NCBI RefSeq assembly: GCF_004684775.1
Contig: NZ_SRIC01000058.1
Coordinates: forward strand, 1 to 34,094
DNA: 34,094 bases
Reading direction: 5' to 3'
DNA from: Streptomyces sp. MZ04
GTDB lineage: Bacteria; Actinomycetota; Actinomycetes; Streptomycetales; Streptomycetaceae
Shown in pieces: positions 25,687 to 33,278 of this stretch. The position numbers and the translations under genes are program-made. Position 1 is the first letter of the stretch; every line of letters starts with the position of its first letter. A model generated the notes under the pieces. That model saw only the letters and a list, made by a program, of their open reading frames with translations, did no database searches and was not told the origin of the DNA.

Positions 25687-26504
25687 TCAGGGGTGGTCGG
25701 TGCCGGCGAGCGGTGGCCTCGGGTCGCAGGTGCCGGCGGACGGCCAGTGGGCGGTGGCTCGTTCGGCGAGGGCGGTGATGGTGAGGGCGGGGTTGGTGCC
25801 GGGGTTGGCGGGGAGCACCGATCCGTCGATGACGTGCAGGCCGGGGTGGCCGAAGACGCGGTGATAGGGGTCGACCACGCCGTCGGCCGGGCAGGCGGCC
25901 ATCACGCAGCCGCCGACCAGGTGGCCGGTGCTGGGACGGTTGAGCCAGTTCCCGGGGACGTCGAATGCGGCGCCGTCGACCTGCTCGGCCAGGCGCCGGG
26001 CGAGCGTGTGGAGTTGGGGTAGCCAGGCGGGGCTGGGCGGCTCGCCCTGGCGGCTGGTGAGGCGGTGGCCGAAGGGGCCGCGGCGGCCGTGCAGGGTCAG
26101 GGAGTTGTCGGTGTCCTGCATGGCCAGCAGGAGCAGGGACTGTTCGGCCCAGCGCCGCGGGCGCGGGAGACCCGGCAGGTTGTGCCAGTGCCGGACGGCG
26201 GCGGCAAGGCCCTGAGCGAGGCGGGATCGGCCGGGGAGGGGGTCGACGAGCGGCAGCACGTTCATCAGGCTCATGAGGTTGCTGCCGGGCCCGTACCGGG
26301 CGACTTGAATCTGCGTGTGCGCGTCGACGCGCAGGCCCGAGGTGATGGCGACGCCGTTGTTGAAGACGGCGTCCGGACGGCAGGAGCGGACGGTCAGTAC
26401 CGCCTCGGAGTTGGTGCAGCGCTTCAGGAGGCATACGGCCCGTGGGAAAGTGCCGTCCGGCTGGCTGATCATTCGGCGCGTCAGGAGATTGCCCAGGCGG
26501 CGGT
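25687..26504 (-). pseudogene. GMC oxidoreductase, 3' remnant (cholesterol-oxidase-like)
   Basis: Only the C-terminal half of a flavin-dependent GMC oxidoreductase is present. Matching parts are LLKRCTNSEAVLTVR, FNNGVAITSGLRVDA, VARYGPGSNLMSLM, LLLLAMQDTDNSLT, GHLVGGCV with the catalytic-type histidine, DPYHRVFGHPGLHVIDGS and NPGTNPALTITALAERA. The FAD-binding N-terminal part with GxGxxG, nearly 300 residues, is missing. The similarity fades at about 26500, and upstream lies an oppositely oriented small gene. The frame can be extended to 26745, but that part has no family features and overlaps the opposite gene. The remnant reads cleanly without internal stops, so truncation may be fairly recent. 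Confidence 0.8.
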
Positions 26505-26575
26505 GGGGAAGGGTCTGGCAGGTACCGGATCGGGAGTTCCGTCCCGGTCCCGCGAGATCGTCCTTGAGGAGGAGC

Positions 26576-26857
26576 ATGACCGACTCCGCGTCGTTCCCCG
26601 AAGACCTGCGCAAGCCCCAGAAAGATGCCGCCGCGCCTTCGGAAGATGTGGCCCAACTGGCTCTGCGGTACGACGGCGACCGTCCGGCAGTGATCATGGG
26701 CGAGGGGGAGGCGATCCCCGGCACCCTCGTCGTGAACGACGCCAAGGGTGTCCCTGTCGCGTGTTATACGGCCGGCGCGCCGCCTCGCGCCACGCGCATC
26801 GTGGGGGGAGTACCTGCCGAAGAGGGCGAGCTCCCCTGGCGGGTTGCCTTGTACTGA
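26576..26857 (+). CDS. Small protein A with VxDxxGxxVAxYT motif
   Basis: A 93-residue protein of unknown function with a strong GAGGAGG ribosome site before ATG 26576. The central part, PAVIMGEGEAIPGTL and VVNDAKGVPVACYTAG, resembles the small protein encoded at 28442-28744. After its TGA the same frame continues for 20 more codons of plausible sequence (LDPGYYQVDRWPSSLPRPE) to a TAG at 26918-26920. The present stop may therefore be a nonsense mutation, or the product may once have had about 114 residues. There are no membrane segments. It lies upstream of the FAD oxidoreductase in the same direction, 164 bases away. Confidence 0.7.
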   Translation: MTDSASFPEDLRKPQKDAAAPSEDVAQLALRYDGDRPAVIMGEGEAIPGTLVVNDAKGVPVACYTAGAPPRATRIVGGVPAEEGELPWRVALY

Positions 26858-27021
26858 GAGCTCGATCCCGGCTACTACCAGGTCGACCGCTGGCCGAGCA
26901 GCTTGCCGCGCCCCGAGTAGCGCTGCTGCCCCCTTACCCCTGCCCTGTGGTGCTTCCGCGCCGCCGGGCAGTCGGGCGGGAGAGGGCACCGATCGCAATG
27001 TGGGCCGCAACGGGGAGGATC

Positions 27022-28332
27022 ATGCAGCAGAACGTCGAGGTCGCTGTTGTCGGAGCGGGGATGTTCGGTTCGGCGGCCGCCAAGTACCTGAGCCGGGCGG
27101 GCGCCGACGTCATGGTGATCGGCTCCGGGAAACCTGACGGCGAGGGCCGCGGAGGCGGCGGTCTCGCGCAGTTCGGTGCCCATCATGATGAGGCGCGGAT
27201 CGTCCGGCGCATGGGGTGGGACCCTTTCTGGGCCGCCGTGGACTCCCGTTCGGCAGGGCGCCTGCGGGGCATCGAGGCGGCGTCCGGGATCACGTGCTAC
27301 CACGAGTGCGGCGCGCTCGCGCTGATGGCCGGGTCGATCCGGCCCCGTACGCAGGCCATGCTCAGTGCGAGCAAGGCCGACGGTGTCACCGTGCACCTGA
27401 TCTCGGACGCGGACCTGCGCCGCGAGTTCCCGGCCCTGGGTGTGCCACCCCTGGCGGACGGAGTCGACGGCCTGCTGGAGCGCGAGGGCGCCGGGTACCT
27501 CAACCCGCGTCGGCTGGTGGAGGCACAACTCGCCCTGACTACCGCCTCGGGAGGGCGAATCCTGCGCGGCGCCGTGACGGGTATCCGCCGGGACGAAGCA
27601 GCCGGGCTGTGGCGGTTGCAGGTGACGGGCGGCGACGGACGACACAGGGTCGGCGCCGAAAAGGTGCTCGTCGCGGCCGGCGCCCTGCTGAACCAGAGCG
27701 GTGCGCTGCCCCCCGGACACACCCTCGACCTCCGGGCCTTCACCGAGCCCAACCTGCTCTACGAGGTCGACGCCGGCCGGCTCGGCCCACTACGGGACCT
27801 GCCCACCGTGGTGACCGTCGATCCCGAGGACGCAGGCAACGCGAACCTGTCGCACTATCTGCTGCCGCCCGTCCGCTATCCCGACGGCAAGTGGTACGTG
27901 CGGATCGGCCCCGGCATGCAGCCCGTCGTACGTGAACTGCGTACGCAGCGGGAGACCCACGCCTGGTACGCGGGGCAGAGAGTCACGCCAGAGCAGGGCG
28001 CGCTCCTGGCCCGGATGATGCGCCTGATGGTCCCCGGCCTGGCGCCCGTTTCCGTACGGGAAGCCTGCTGCGTCGTGGACAAGACGCCCACCCGCTATCC
28101 GTACATCGGTCACCTCGACGCGGACCGCACCCTGGCGGTGGCGGTCGGCGGGAACGGCCACGGCGCCCGGGGCTCCGACGAAATCGGCCGCCTCGCCTCG
28201 GCACTCGTCCTGGGCCGGCCCTGGGACTTCCCGCTCCCGCAGGAGACTTTCGCTCCCATGGCAGCACCCAGCGACCAGGCCGATCGCGGCACCCGGCCGG
28301 ACTATCTCAAACCGCCGTTCGGACTGTGCTGA
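27022..28332 (+). CDS. FAD-dependent amine oxidase, sarcosine-oxidase/DAO-like
   Basis: A 436-residue flavoprotein of the D-amino-acid-oxidase superfamily. The nucleotide-binding loop is VAVVGAGMFGSAAAKYLSRAG near residue 8. YLNPRRLVEAQL (159-170) is the usual mid-domain motif. The end has ACCVVDKTPTRYPYIGHL and VAVGGNGHGARGSDEIGRLA. C349 or C350 falls where monomeric sarcosine oxidase binds FAD covalently (a Cys before a TP pair), so covalent FAD is possible. It should oxidise an amine or N-methyl amino acid, releasing hydrogen peroxide. ATG 27022 has GGGGAGG upstream. It is flanked on both sides by small motif-sharing proteins in the same direction. Confidence 0.88.
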   Translation: MQQNVEVAVVGAGMFGSAAAKYLSRAGADVMVIGSGKPDGEGRGGGGLAQFGAHHDEARIVRRMGWDPFWAAVDSRSAGRLRGIEAASGITCYHECGALALMAGSIRPRTQAMLSASKADGVTVHLISDADLRREFPALGVPPLADGVDGLLEREGAGYLNPRRLVEAQLALTTASGGRILRGAVTGIRRDEAAGLWRLQVTGGDGRHRVGAEKVLVAAGALLNQSGALPPGHTLDLRAFTEPNLLYEVDAGRLGPLRDLPTVVTVDPEDAGNANLSHYLLPPVRYPDGKWYVRIGPGMQPVVRELRTQRETHAWYAGQRVTPEQGALLARMMRLMVPGLAPVSVREACCVVDKTPTRYPYIGHLDADRTLAVAVGGNGHGARGSDEIGRLASALVLGRPWDFPLPQETFAPMAAPSDQADRGTRPDYLKPPFGLC

Positions 28333-28398
28333 TGGCGTCGAACGGGCGTGATCAGCATCCGGGCGTTCTGCCGCCAAACCTGCGGCGGTGAACCGTGA

Positions 28399-28431
28399 AC
28401 CAGCACCAGCACCAGCACCAGCACCAGCACC
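28399..28431 (+). repeat. ACCAGC hexanucleotide tandem repeat (5 units)
   Basis: Five perfect ACCAGC units plus a partial ACC end one base before the GGAGAG ribosome site of small protein B. If translation began at the upstream in-frame GTG 28388, the repeat would encode an alternating proline-alanine tail. A six-base unit can change copy number without changing frame, so it could vary leader length or the N-terminus. Confidence 0.88.
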
Positions 28432-28441
28432 GGAGAGTCGA

Positions 28442-28744
28442 ATGAACGAGTGGAACATCGAGATCGTTTCCGCCCCTGAAGCCTGGGAGGCCACCCGGGC
28501 CCAGCGCGGGATCCGTCAACCTGCCGCCGATCAAGCCCACGCGGACCAACTCCACAACCAACTCCCCACCGGCGCGCCCCAGCTGGCCATTCGCGTCCCC
28601 GGGTCTGACACACCCCTTCCCGAAGCCCTCCCCGTGACCGACGACAACGGTGACGTCGTCGCTGTCTACACGCTTCAGAAGCCACTCGGCGACGCCAAAG
28701 CCGGTGGCCACCAAGTCGGGCTCGCCCTCGATTTCGAGGCATGA
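28442..28744 (+). CDS. Small protein B with VxDxxGxxVAxYT motif
   Basis: A 100-residue protein, unknown function, starting at ATG 28442 with GGAGAG just upstream. An in-frame GTG at 28388 would add an 18-residue Pro-Ala tail encoded by the hexamer repeat, but it has no ribosome site. PVTDDNGDVVAVYTLQKP parallels VVNDAKGVPVACYTAGAP of small protein A, and both have a preceding hydrophobic strand and a Pro-Leu turn. The N-terminal 40 residues are helical and rich in Gln and Ala. It lies 109 bases after the flavoenzyme stop. Such pairs might be substrates, partners or an unnamed small-protein family; nothing more can be said. Confidence 0.75.
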   Translation: MNEWNIEIVSAPEAWEATRAQRGIRQPAADQAHADQLHNQLPTGAPQLAIRVPGSDTPLPEALPVTDDNGDVVAVYTLQKPLGDAKAGGHQVGLALDFEA

Positions 28745-28890
28745 GGACGCCACGCTCATTCCCGGCCGGTGTCCGGTTCCAGTCCTCAACTCCCCGCGGT
28801 CACACACGTATCGTGAGTCCCCGTTGCACCGACCGGCCGCGGCCCGGCGTCCACCGGGCCGTTCGTCTTCCACGCGAGAGAGACGGATCC

Positions 28891-29295
28891 ATGCCAGCTC
28901 GTTCCTCCGCTCGTTCCTCCGCACAGATCGAGACCGTCCAGCGCTTCTACGGAGCGAAGGGCGATCTGGACGTCATCAGGTCGGTGGTGGCGGACGACGC
29001 GCAGTGGGACGTCGTCGAGGACTTCCCGAACGGTGGCGTGTACGACGGCCTCGACGCCATCATCGGCGACTTCTTTGGTTTCTTCTCGCACTTCCGGGAG
29101 TTCCACGCCCTCGGTGACGAGTTCTACGAGGACGGCGACCGTGTGGTCGTCCTCGGGCGCTACACGGGCGTCAGCCAGGCCGGCCGACCGGTGACCTCGC
29201 GGTTCGCACACTTCTTCACGTTGCGCGACGGGAAAATCGTCCGGCTTCAGCAGACCTGCGACACGGTGCCCATCGCCCGCGCCTTGGAGGAGTGA
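28891..29295 (+). CDS. SnoaL-like (NTF2-fold) protein
   Basis: A 134-residue protein of the NTF2/ketosteroid-isomerase-like fold. The N-terminal helix TVQRFYGAKGDLDVIRSVVADD, the turn WDVVEDFPNGGVYDGLDAI, FFSHFREFHALGDEFYEDGD and strands VVVLGRYTGVSQ and RFAHFFTLRDGKIVRLQQ follow the SnoaL-like pattern closely. Members include polyketide cyclases, isomerases and many proteins without known activity, so the substrate is open. The ribosome site (GAGAGAGACGGA) is weak, 3 to 15 bases before ATG 28891. It precedes the lamin-tail-domain gene by 31 bases. Confidence 0.87.
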   Translation: MPARSSARSSAQIETVQRFYGAKGDLDVIRSVVADDAQWDVVEDFPNGGVYDGLDAIIGDFFGFFSHFREFHALGDEFYEDGDRVVVLGRYTGVSQAGRPVTSRFAHFFTLRDGKIVRLQQTCDTVPIARALEE

Positions 29296-29326
29296 GGGAC
29301 CAGGTTCAAGGGAGAGGAGCGCATCC

Positions 29327-30007
29327 GTGTGCGGGGTGGCGGGATCGGTGGATTTCGCGGGCGGCGGGATCAACCGGTTCGATGTCGACCTCGCGGTGCG
29401 CGTCCGGTTCGAACAGGACGCCGCCGACCGGGACTTCAGCTTCAGGTTCAACCACTTCGAGACCCCGAACGACGGCCCGAACCCGGACGACGAGGTCGAC
29501 CTGCCCACCCGGGTGTCTCCGGAGAGCGTGACCATCGACGGCCAGGAGTACGCCGTCGTGATCACCGGCTTCAAACAGAACGGACAGATCGTCAACAAGT
29601 TCATCAGTCCGGAGAACGGTGCCAACAGCGCCGACATCGTCGCGGTGCTCTCCCGCGTGGGCGTCCCCGACGTCGTCATCGATCACGTCCGTTTCAAGGG
29701 CGAGGTCAAGCGCACCCAGGCCGACGAGTACGTCGAGATCGTCAACCGCGGCACCACACCCCAGGACATCTCCGGCTGGGTCCTGTACGCCGACGACCCG
29801 GGCCAGAACTTCACCTTCCCCCCGAACAGCAAGCTCCAGCCCGGCCAGCGCATCCGCGTCTACACCAACGAGGTCCACCCCGAGTGGGGCGGCTACTCCT
29901 ACGGCATCGGGCGCCCCATCTGGAACGACAAGGGCGACACCGCCCACCTCCGCACCGCTGACGGCACGGTCACCTCCAACTACGGTTACGGCGCCATGGC
30001 ACCCTGA
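29327..30007 (+). CDS. Lamin-tail-domain protein, no signal peptide
   Basis: A 226-residue protein, start GTG 29327 after a GGAGAGGAG site. About residues 118-220 form a lamin tail domain, an immunoglobulin-like fold: ADEYVEIVNRGTTPQDISGW, FTFPPNSKLQPGQRIRVYT and GRPIWNDKGDTAHLRTADG. The first 115 residues are beta-rich (FDVDLAVRVRFEQ, DFSFRFNHFETP, EYAVVITGFKQNGQIVNKF) and unknown to me. Most bacterial lamin tail domains sit in secreted or surface enzymes, yet no signal peptide or anchor is visible here. A 12-bp terminator follows. A structural or binding role is likely. Confidence 0.86.
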   Translation: MCGVAGSVDFAGGGINRFDVDLAVRVRFEQDAADRDFSFRFNHFETPNDGPNPDDEVDLPTRVSPESVTIDGQEYAVVITGFKQNGQIVNKFISPENGANSADIVAVLSRVGVPDVVIDHVRFKGEVKRTQADEYVEIVNRGTTPQDISGWVLYADDPGQNFTFPPNSKLQPGQRIRVYTNEVHPEWGGYSYGIGRPIWNDKGDTAHLRTADGTVTSNYGYGAMAP

Positions 30008-30031
30008 GCCGGACCCGTCCGCGTCCGCGTA

Positions 30032-30060
30032 CTCCCGGCGGACATGCGGTCCGCCGGGAG
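30032..30060 (+). terminator. Terminator, perfect 12-bp stem
   Basis: Arms 30032-30043 and 30049-30060 are fully complementary around a five-base loop (ATGCG), 24 bases after the lamin-tail gene. The remaining interval to 30253 has no gene that I can support; it holds an imperfect 11-base inverted repeat (30113-30123 and 30174-30184). Confidence 0.78.
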
Positions 30061-30253
30061 CCGGAGGCGATGTGGTCAGAACGTCGCGCCGATCGCGCAA
30101 ACGCATCTCCGACGATTACCCGTGCCTGGGGAGCGTCTCGTCCCCTACCGGTCATCCACGGATAGAGATGGTTACGGGTAGTCGATCCCCTTTTCCTCAC
30201 GGGCGTGCAAGTGACCAAGGCCCCCGGTCATGACGCCCATCCGGCAGACGCAC

Positions 30254-30742
30254 TCACCGCGCCGCGAGGTCGTCGAGGCGGGCGGTCAAGGTGTCCACGG
30301 GCTGGAACCGCGTTCCCAGGAGGGCGACATGCTTCCAATGCAGGGTGCCGTCCGCCGCGACAAGGAAGACCGATCTGCGCAGCCCGAGCCCCGGGACGGC
30401 TATGCCGAACATGCGGGCCACCGCACGGTCGGTGTCCGCCAGCAGGGGCATGCGCAGCCCATGAGCTCGCGCGAAGGCCTCATGGCTCTCAAGGCCCTGC
30501 GGACTGATGCCCCAGACGTCCGCACCGAGATCCTGGAACTCTGCGAGGCCCTCGGAGTAGGCGCACAACTGCCGGGTGCAGACAGGTGTCTCGTCGCCAG
30601 GGTAAAAGGCCAGCACGAGCGGTCGGCCACGGGTCTGACCGAGTTCGTACTCACGCCGGAGAAAGCTGCCGTCGTCGGCCAGTTGGCCTCCTTGAAGGCG
30701 GAACTCAGGGACGGTATGACCGACTTGGAGTGACGATGCCAT
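30254..30742 (-). CDS. bcp: BCP/PrxQ-type peroxiredoxin
   Basis: A 162-residue thiol peroxidase that reduces hydrogen peroxide and organic hydroperoxides with electrons from thioredoxin. The active site is FYPGDETPVCTRQLC with peroxidatic C55 and, five residues later, resolving C60, the spacing of the BCP/PrxQ class. VWGISPQGLESHEAFA and LPLLADT-like MPLLADTDRAVARMFG are conserved. The expected length is kept. ATG 30742 has only a weak AGGAA site. It lies 133 bases downstream of the sulfite-oxidase-like gene on the same strand, with repeated TTGAGGCT motifs between. Confidence 0.92.
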   Translation of the reverse strand: MASSLQVGHTVPEFRLQGGQLADDGSFLRREYELGQTRGRPLVLAFYPGDETPVCTRQLCAYSEGLAEFQDLGADVWGISPQGLESHEAFARAHGLRMPLLADTDRAVARMFGIAVPGLGLRRSVFLVAADGTLHWKHVALLGTRFQPVDTLTARLDDLAAR

Positions 30743-30875
30743 GAAGTGTTCCTGTCGTTGAGGCTACTTGAGGCTCGGTGCTCCAGACGATGTTCGCACC
30801 GTCCTGGCACGTCTACTGCCCCGAGGTCCTGACGGCCGCCGCCACGGGTTGTGGTTGCGGACGTACGCGCAAGCC

Positions 30876-32498
30876 TCAATCGACAGTGACGGCGACCGAG
30901 TGCCATCCGCTGGCCCCGTCCGGGATGGTGCGGGTGCGCTTCTCCGTCTGGGTGTCGCCCGCGCGGTCGGTGGCACGGACCGTGATCGTGTGGCCGCCGG
31001 AGGTGGCTTTCCAGGGGAAGGACCACTGGCGCCAGGTGTCTCTCGTGTCCTCGGCGGCCAGGTCGGCCCGCTGCCAGGGGCCGTCGTCGACGCGCACCTC
31101 GACCTTGTCGATGCCGCGGTGCTGTGCCCAGGCGACCCCCGCGACCATGACCGTCCCCGCCTTCGGCCTGGCGAAGGGCTTCGGGGTGTCGATCCGGGAC
31201 TGGGTCTTGATCGGCGCCTTGGCGGCCCAGTCTCGCTTCACCCAGTACGCGTCGTAGTCGTCGAACGTGGTCAGTTCGATGTCCCTGATCCACTTGCAGG
31301 CGGACACATAGCCGTAGAGGCCGGGTACCAGCATGCGCACCGGGAATCCGTGTACGAAGGGCAGCGGTTGTCCGTTCATGCCGAGGGCGAGCATCGCGTC
31401 GCGGCCATCCATGATGTCGTCCACCGGGGTTCCGATCGTCATGCCGTCCACCGACCGGGCCACCAGCTGGTCCGCGGGGCCGCCACGCGAAGGCGGCTCG
31501 ACTCCGGACTCGGCCAGCAGGTCGGCCAGTCGTACGCCGATCCAGCGGGCGTTGCCGATGTAGGGGCCGCCCACCTCGTTGGAGACACACGTCAGGGTGA
31601 TGTCGCGCTCGATCAGCTCACGTCGCAGCAAGTCGTCGAAGGAAAGCGTCATCGGCCGCTCGACACCCTTGCCATGGATGGTGAGCCGCCAGGTCTCGGC
31701 GTTCACCTTGGGCACGACGAGCGCGGTGTCGACCCGGTAGAAGGCCTTGTTGGACGTCACGAACGAACTGATTCCCGGAACGCGCGGCTGAGCCCCTTCG
31801 GGCACGCCCGCGGCAGCGGACGCGGGGGCGGGAAGCACTACCTTGTTGCGCGAGGCCACGGCGTTCGCGCCCTGCGAGCCGTTCAGGGCGCGGCCCAACA
31901 GGCCCGCCGCTGTCGAGGCGGCCACCGCGGCCGCCGCGGCCATGACGAAACCGCGGCGGTCCCAGCCCTCTGCCTCGCCCTCGTCCTCCCGTGCCGCCGC
32001 CCCTTCGGAAGCGACGGGACGCTGTCGCAGGCGCCCGGCCAGGACGTAGAGCAGTGCCGCTCCCGCCACGGAGCCGACCAGCGAAGGCAGCGCATCCGTG
32101 ATGCCGGTGGAATCGGGGCGGCTGGTGGCCGCGAGCGCGCCGACGACGCCGAACAGCAGCACGCCGGCCGAGCCGAGGCGGCGGTGGCGGGCCGCCAGGA
32201 CACCGAGCGCGAGGGCGCCGAGTGCGAGTACGCCCAGGATGCCCAACTGCAGAATGAGCTTGTCGTCCGTCCCGAACTCCTGGATCGCCCAGTCCTTCAC
32301 CGCGGACGGCGTACGGTCGATGGCGGCCCCGCCCACCGCCACCACCGGCCCCGACTCGGGGCGCACCGCGGCGGAAACCAGCTCGGCCACCGCCAGCGCG
32401 GCATATCCCGCGAGCAGCCCGCTGAGCGCGCCAAGACCGACGAGACGCCACGTCACACGGCGTAGTGCTGTCCACAGTTCATCGTTCACACCTGCCAT
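30876..32498 (-). CDS. Membrane-anchored sulfite-oxidase-like molybdoenzyme
   Basis: A 540-residue protein joining a membrane part to a molybdopterin oxidoreductase. Four helices lie at about 19-44, 81-102, 110-124 and 136-154. Then comes a charged loop, the twin-arginine-like DRRGFVMAAAAA (about 180-190) and a fifth hydrophobic segment. From about 265 the SUOX domain begins: WRLTIHGKGVERPMTLS, TLTCVSNEVGG with the molybdenum-ligating Cys (about 304), FPVRMLVPGLYGY and KWIRDIELTTFDDYDAYW. A dimerisation beta-domain follows (KVEVRVDDGPWQRA). This layout suggests Sec insertion of helices followed by Tat export of the cofactor domain. ATG 32498 was chosen; the reading can be extended to 32540. 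No adjacent cytochrome gene is seen. Confidence 0.88.
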   Translation of the reverse strand: MAGVNDELWTALRRVTWRLVGLGALSGLLAGYAALAVAELVSAAVRPESGPVVAVGGAAIDRTPSAVKDWAIQEFGTDDKLILQLGILGVLALGALALGVLAARHRRLGSAGVLLFGVVGALAATSRPDSTGITDALPSLVGSVAGAALLYVLAGRLRQRPVASEGAAAREDEGEAEGWDRRGFVMAAAAAVAASTAAGLLGRALNGSQGANAVASRNKVVLPAPASAAAGVPEGAQPRVPGISSFVTSNKAFYRVDTALVVPKVNAETWRLTIHGKGVERPMTLSFDDLLRRELIERDITLTCVSNEVGGPYIGNARWIGVRLADLLAESGVEPPSRGGPADQLVARSVDGMTIGTPVDDIMDGRDAMLALGMNGQPLPFVHGFPVRMLVPGLYGYVSACKWIRDIELTTFDDYDAYWVKRDWAAKAPIKTQSRIDTPKPFARPKAGTVMVAGVAWAQHRGIDKVEVRVDDGPWQRADLAAEDTRDTWRQWSFPWKATSGGHTITVRATDRAGDTQTEKRTRTIPDGASGWHSVAVTVD

Positions 32499-32620
32499 CC
32501 GTACCCGCCGGCTGACGGGATCGGTCGTCCAACCGGGCACGGTCCCTCAGAGCACCGCGATCCCCAGCGGCCGTACCCCCGCGGGCAGCCGGCGGGTGCC
32601 GCCGGGGTACAGGGCCACGG

Positions 32621-33172
32621 TTACCTGGCGAGGGCGGCCACGCCGGCCTGGGCGAACTTCTCGTCCAGGTCGCCGGAGGGCGCGCCCGCGACGCCGATGC
32701 CCGCGATCGGGGCGCCCTTGGCGGCGACGGGGGCGCCGCCCGCCAGGAACAGCGTGCCGGGGATGTCCTTCAGCGTGGGGGCCTTGTCGAGGCGCTTGGC
32801 CAGCTCGGAGGTCGGGGCGTTCCAGGAGACGGCGGTGAACGCCTTCTTCTCGGCGGACTCGTAGGACTGCGGGCCCGCGCCGTCGCCGCGCAGGGTCACG
32901 ATGGTGTTGCCGTTGCGGTCGACGACGGCGACGGAGACGCGCTGGTTCTCCTTCTCGGCGGCGTCAAGCGTCGCCTGCGCGGCCTCGGTGGCGGCGTCGA
33001 TCGTCAGGTGCGAGGTCTGCGTGACGTTCTTGTTGGCGGCGTCGGCCTTGGCCGCGGCGGGGGCGGCCGGCGTGGCGGCGCTGGCGGAGACGGCGCCGAA
33101 CGTACCGGCGGACAGGGCGGCGGCGGCAACGGTGCCGGTGAGGACGCGGGTACGCAGCGACATCTTCTTCAT
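32621..33172 (-). CDS. hbpS: HbpS/GlcG-family haem-binding protein
   Basis: A 183-residue exported protein of the GlcG/HbpS family; S. reticuli HbpS binds haem and iron outside the cell and signals oxidative stress to SenS. ATG 33172 has AAGGAG five bases upstream. A signal peptide follows (SLRTRVLTGTVAAAALSAG, ending near ASA). Mature motifs are ITIDAATEAAQATLDAA-like, SVAVVDRNGNTIVTLRGDG, SAEKKAFTAVSWNAPTSELA, GTLFLAGGAPV and IAGIGVAGAPSGDLDEKFAQ. A longer frame runs through the 21-bp repeats upstream but is not plausible. A PAS-LuxR regulator, not SenSR, lies next to it. Confidence 0.9.
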   Translation of the reverse strand: MKKMSLRTRVLTGTVAAAALSAGTFGAVSASAATPAAPAAAKADAANKNVTQTSHLTIDAATEAAQATLDAAEKENQRVSVAVVDRNGNTIVTLRGDGAGPQSYESAEKKAFTAVSWNAPTSELAKRLDKAPTLKDIPGTLFLAGGAPVAAKGAPIAGIGVAGAPSGDLDEKFAQAGVAALAR

Positions 33173-33201
33173 GGTGGCTCCTTCGTACGGACCGGCCTGA
33201 C

Positions 33202-33264
33202 GGACCGGTGGACCGGCCGCATGGACCGGTGGACCGGCCGGATGGACCGGTGGACCGGCCGGAT
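33202..33264 (-). repeat. Three 21-bp tandem repeats upstream of hbpS
   Basis: Three consecutive 21-base units (GGACCGGTGGACCGGCCGSAT) with one base difference, flanked by partial copies, end 30 bases before the hbpS start codon. Each holds the palindrome ACCGGT and a second GGACCGG, so every unit carries two half-sites. They are in the promoter or leader of hbpS and may be a multi-site operator. Confidence 0.88.
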
Positions 33265-33278
33265 GGACCGGGGATGCT

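Noticed and set aside
25619..27010. Long in-frame extension upstream of the P450
   Set aside because: The extension is low-complexity and overlaps GMC and opposite-strand genes; the P450 has a normal start at 25618.
26576..28744. RiPP precursor and modifying-enzyme cluster
   Set aside because: The small proteins lack a recognisable leader/core layout, and no cyclase, radical SAM enzyme or peptidase adjoins them.
30061..30253. Attachment site or small RNA in the convergent gap
   Set aside because: Only an imperfect 11-base inverted repeat with a wide spacer is seen; no tRNA end, integrase or promoter supports it.
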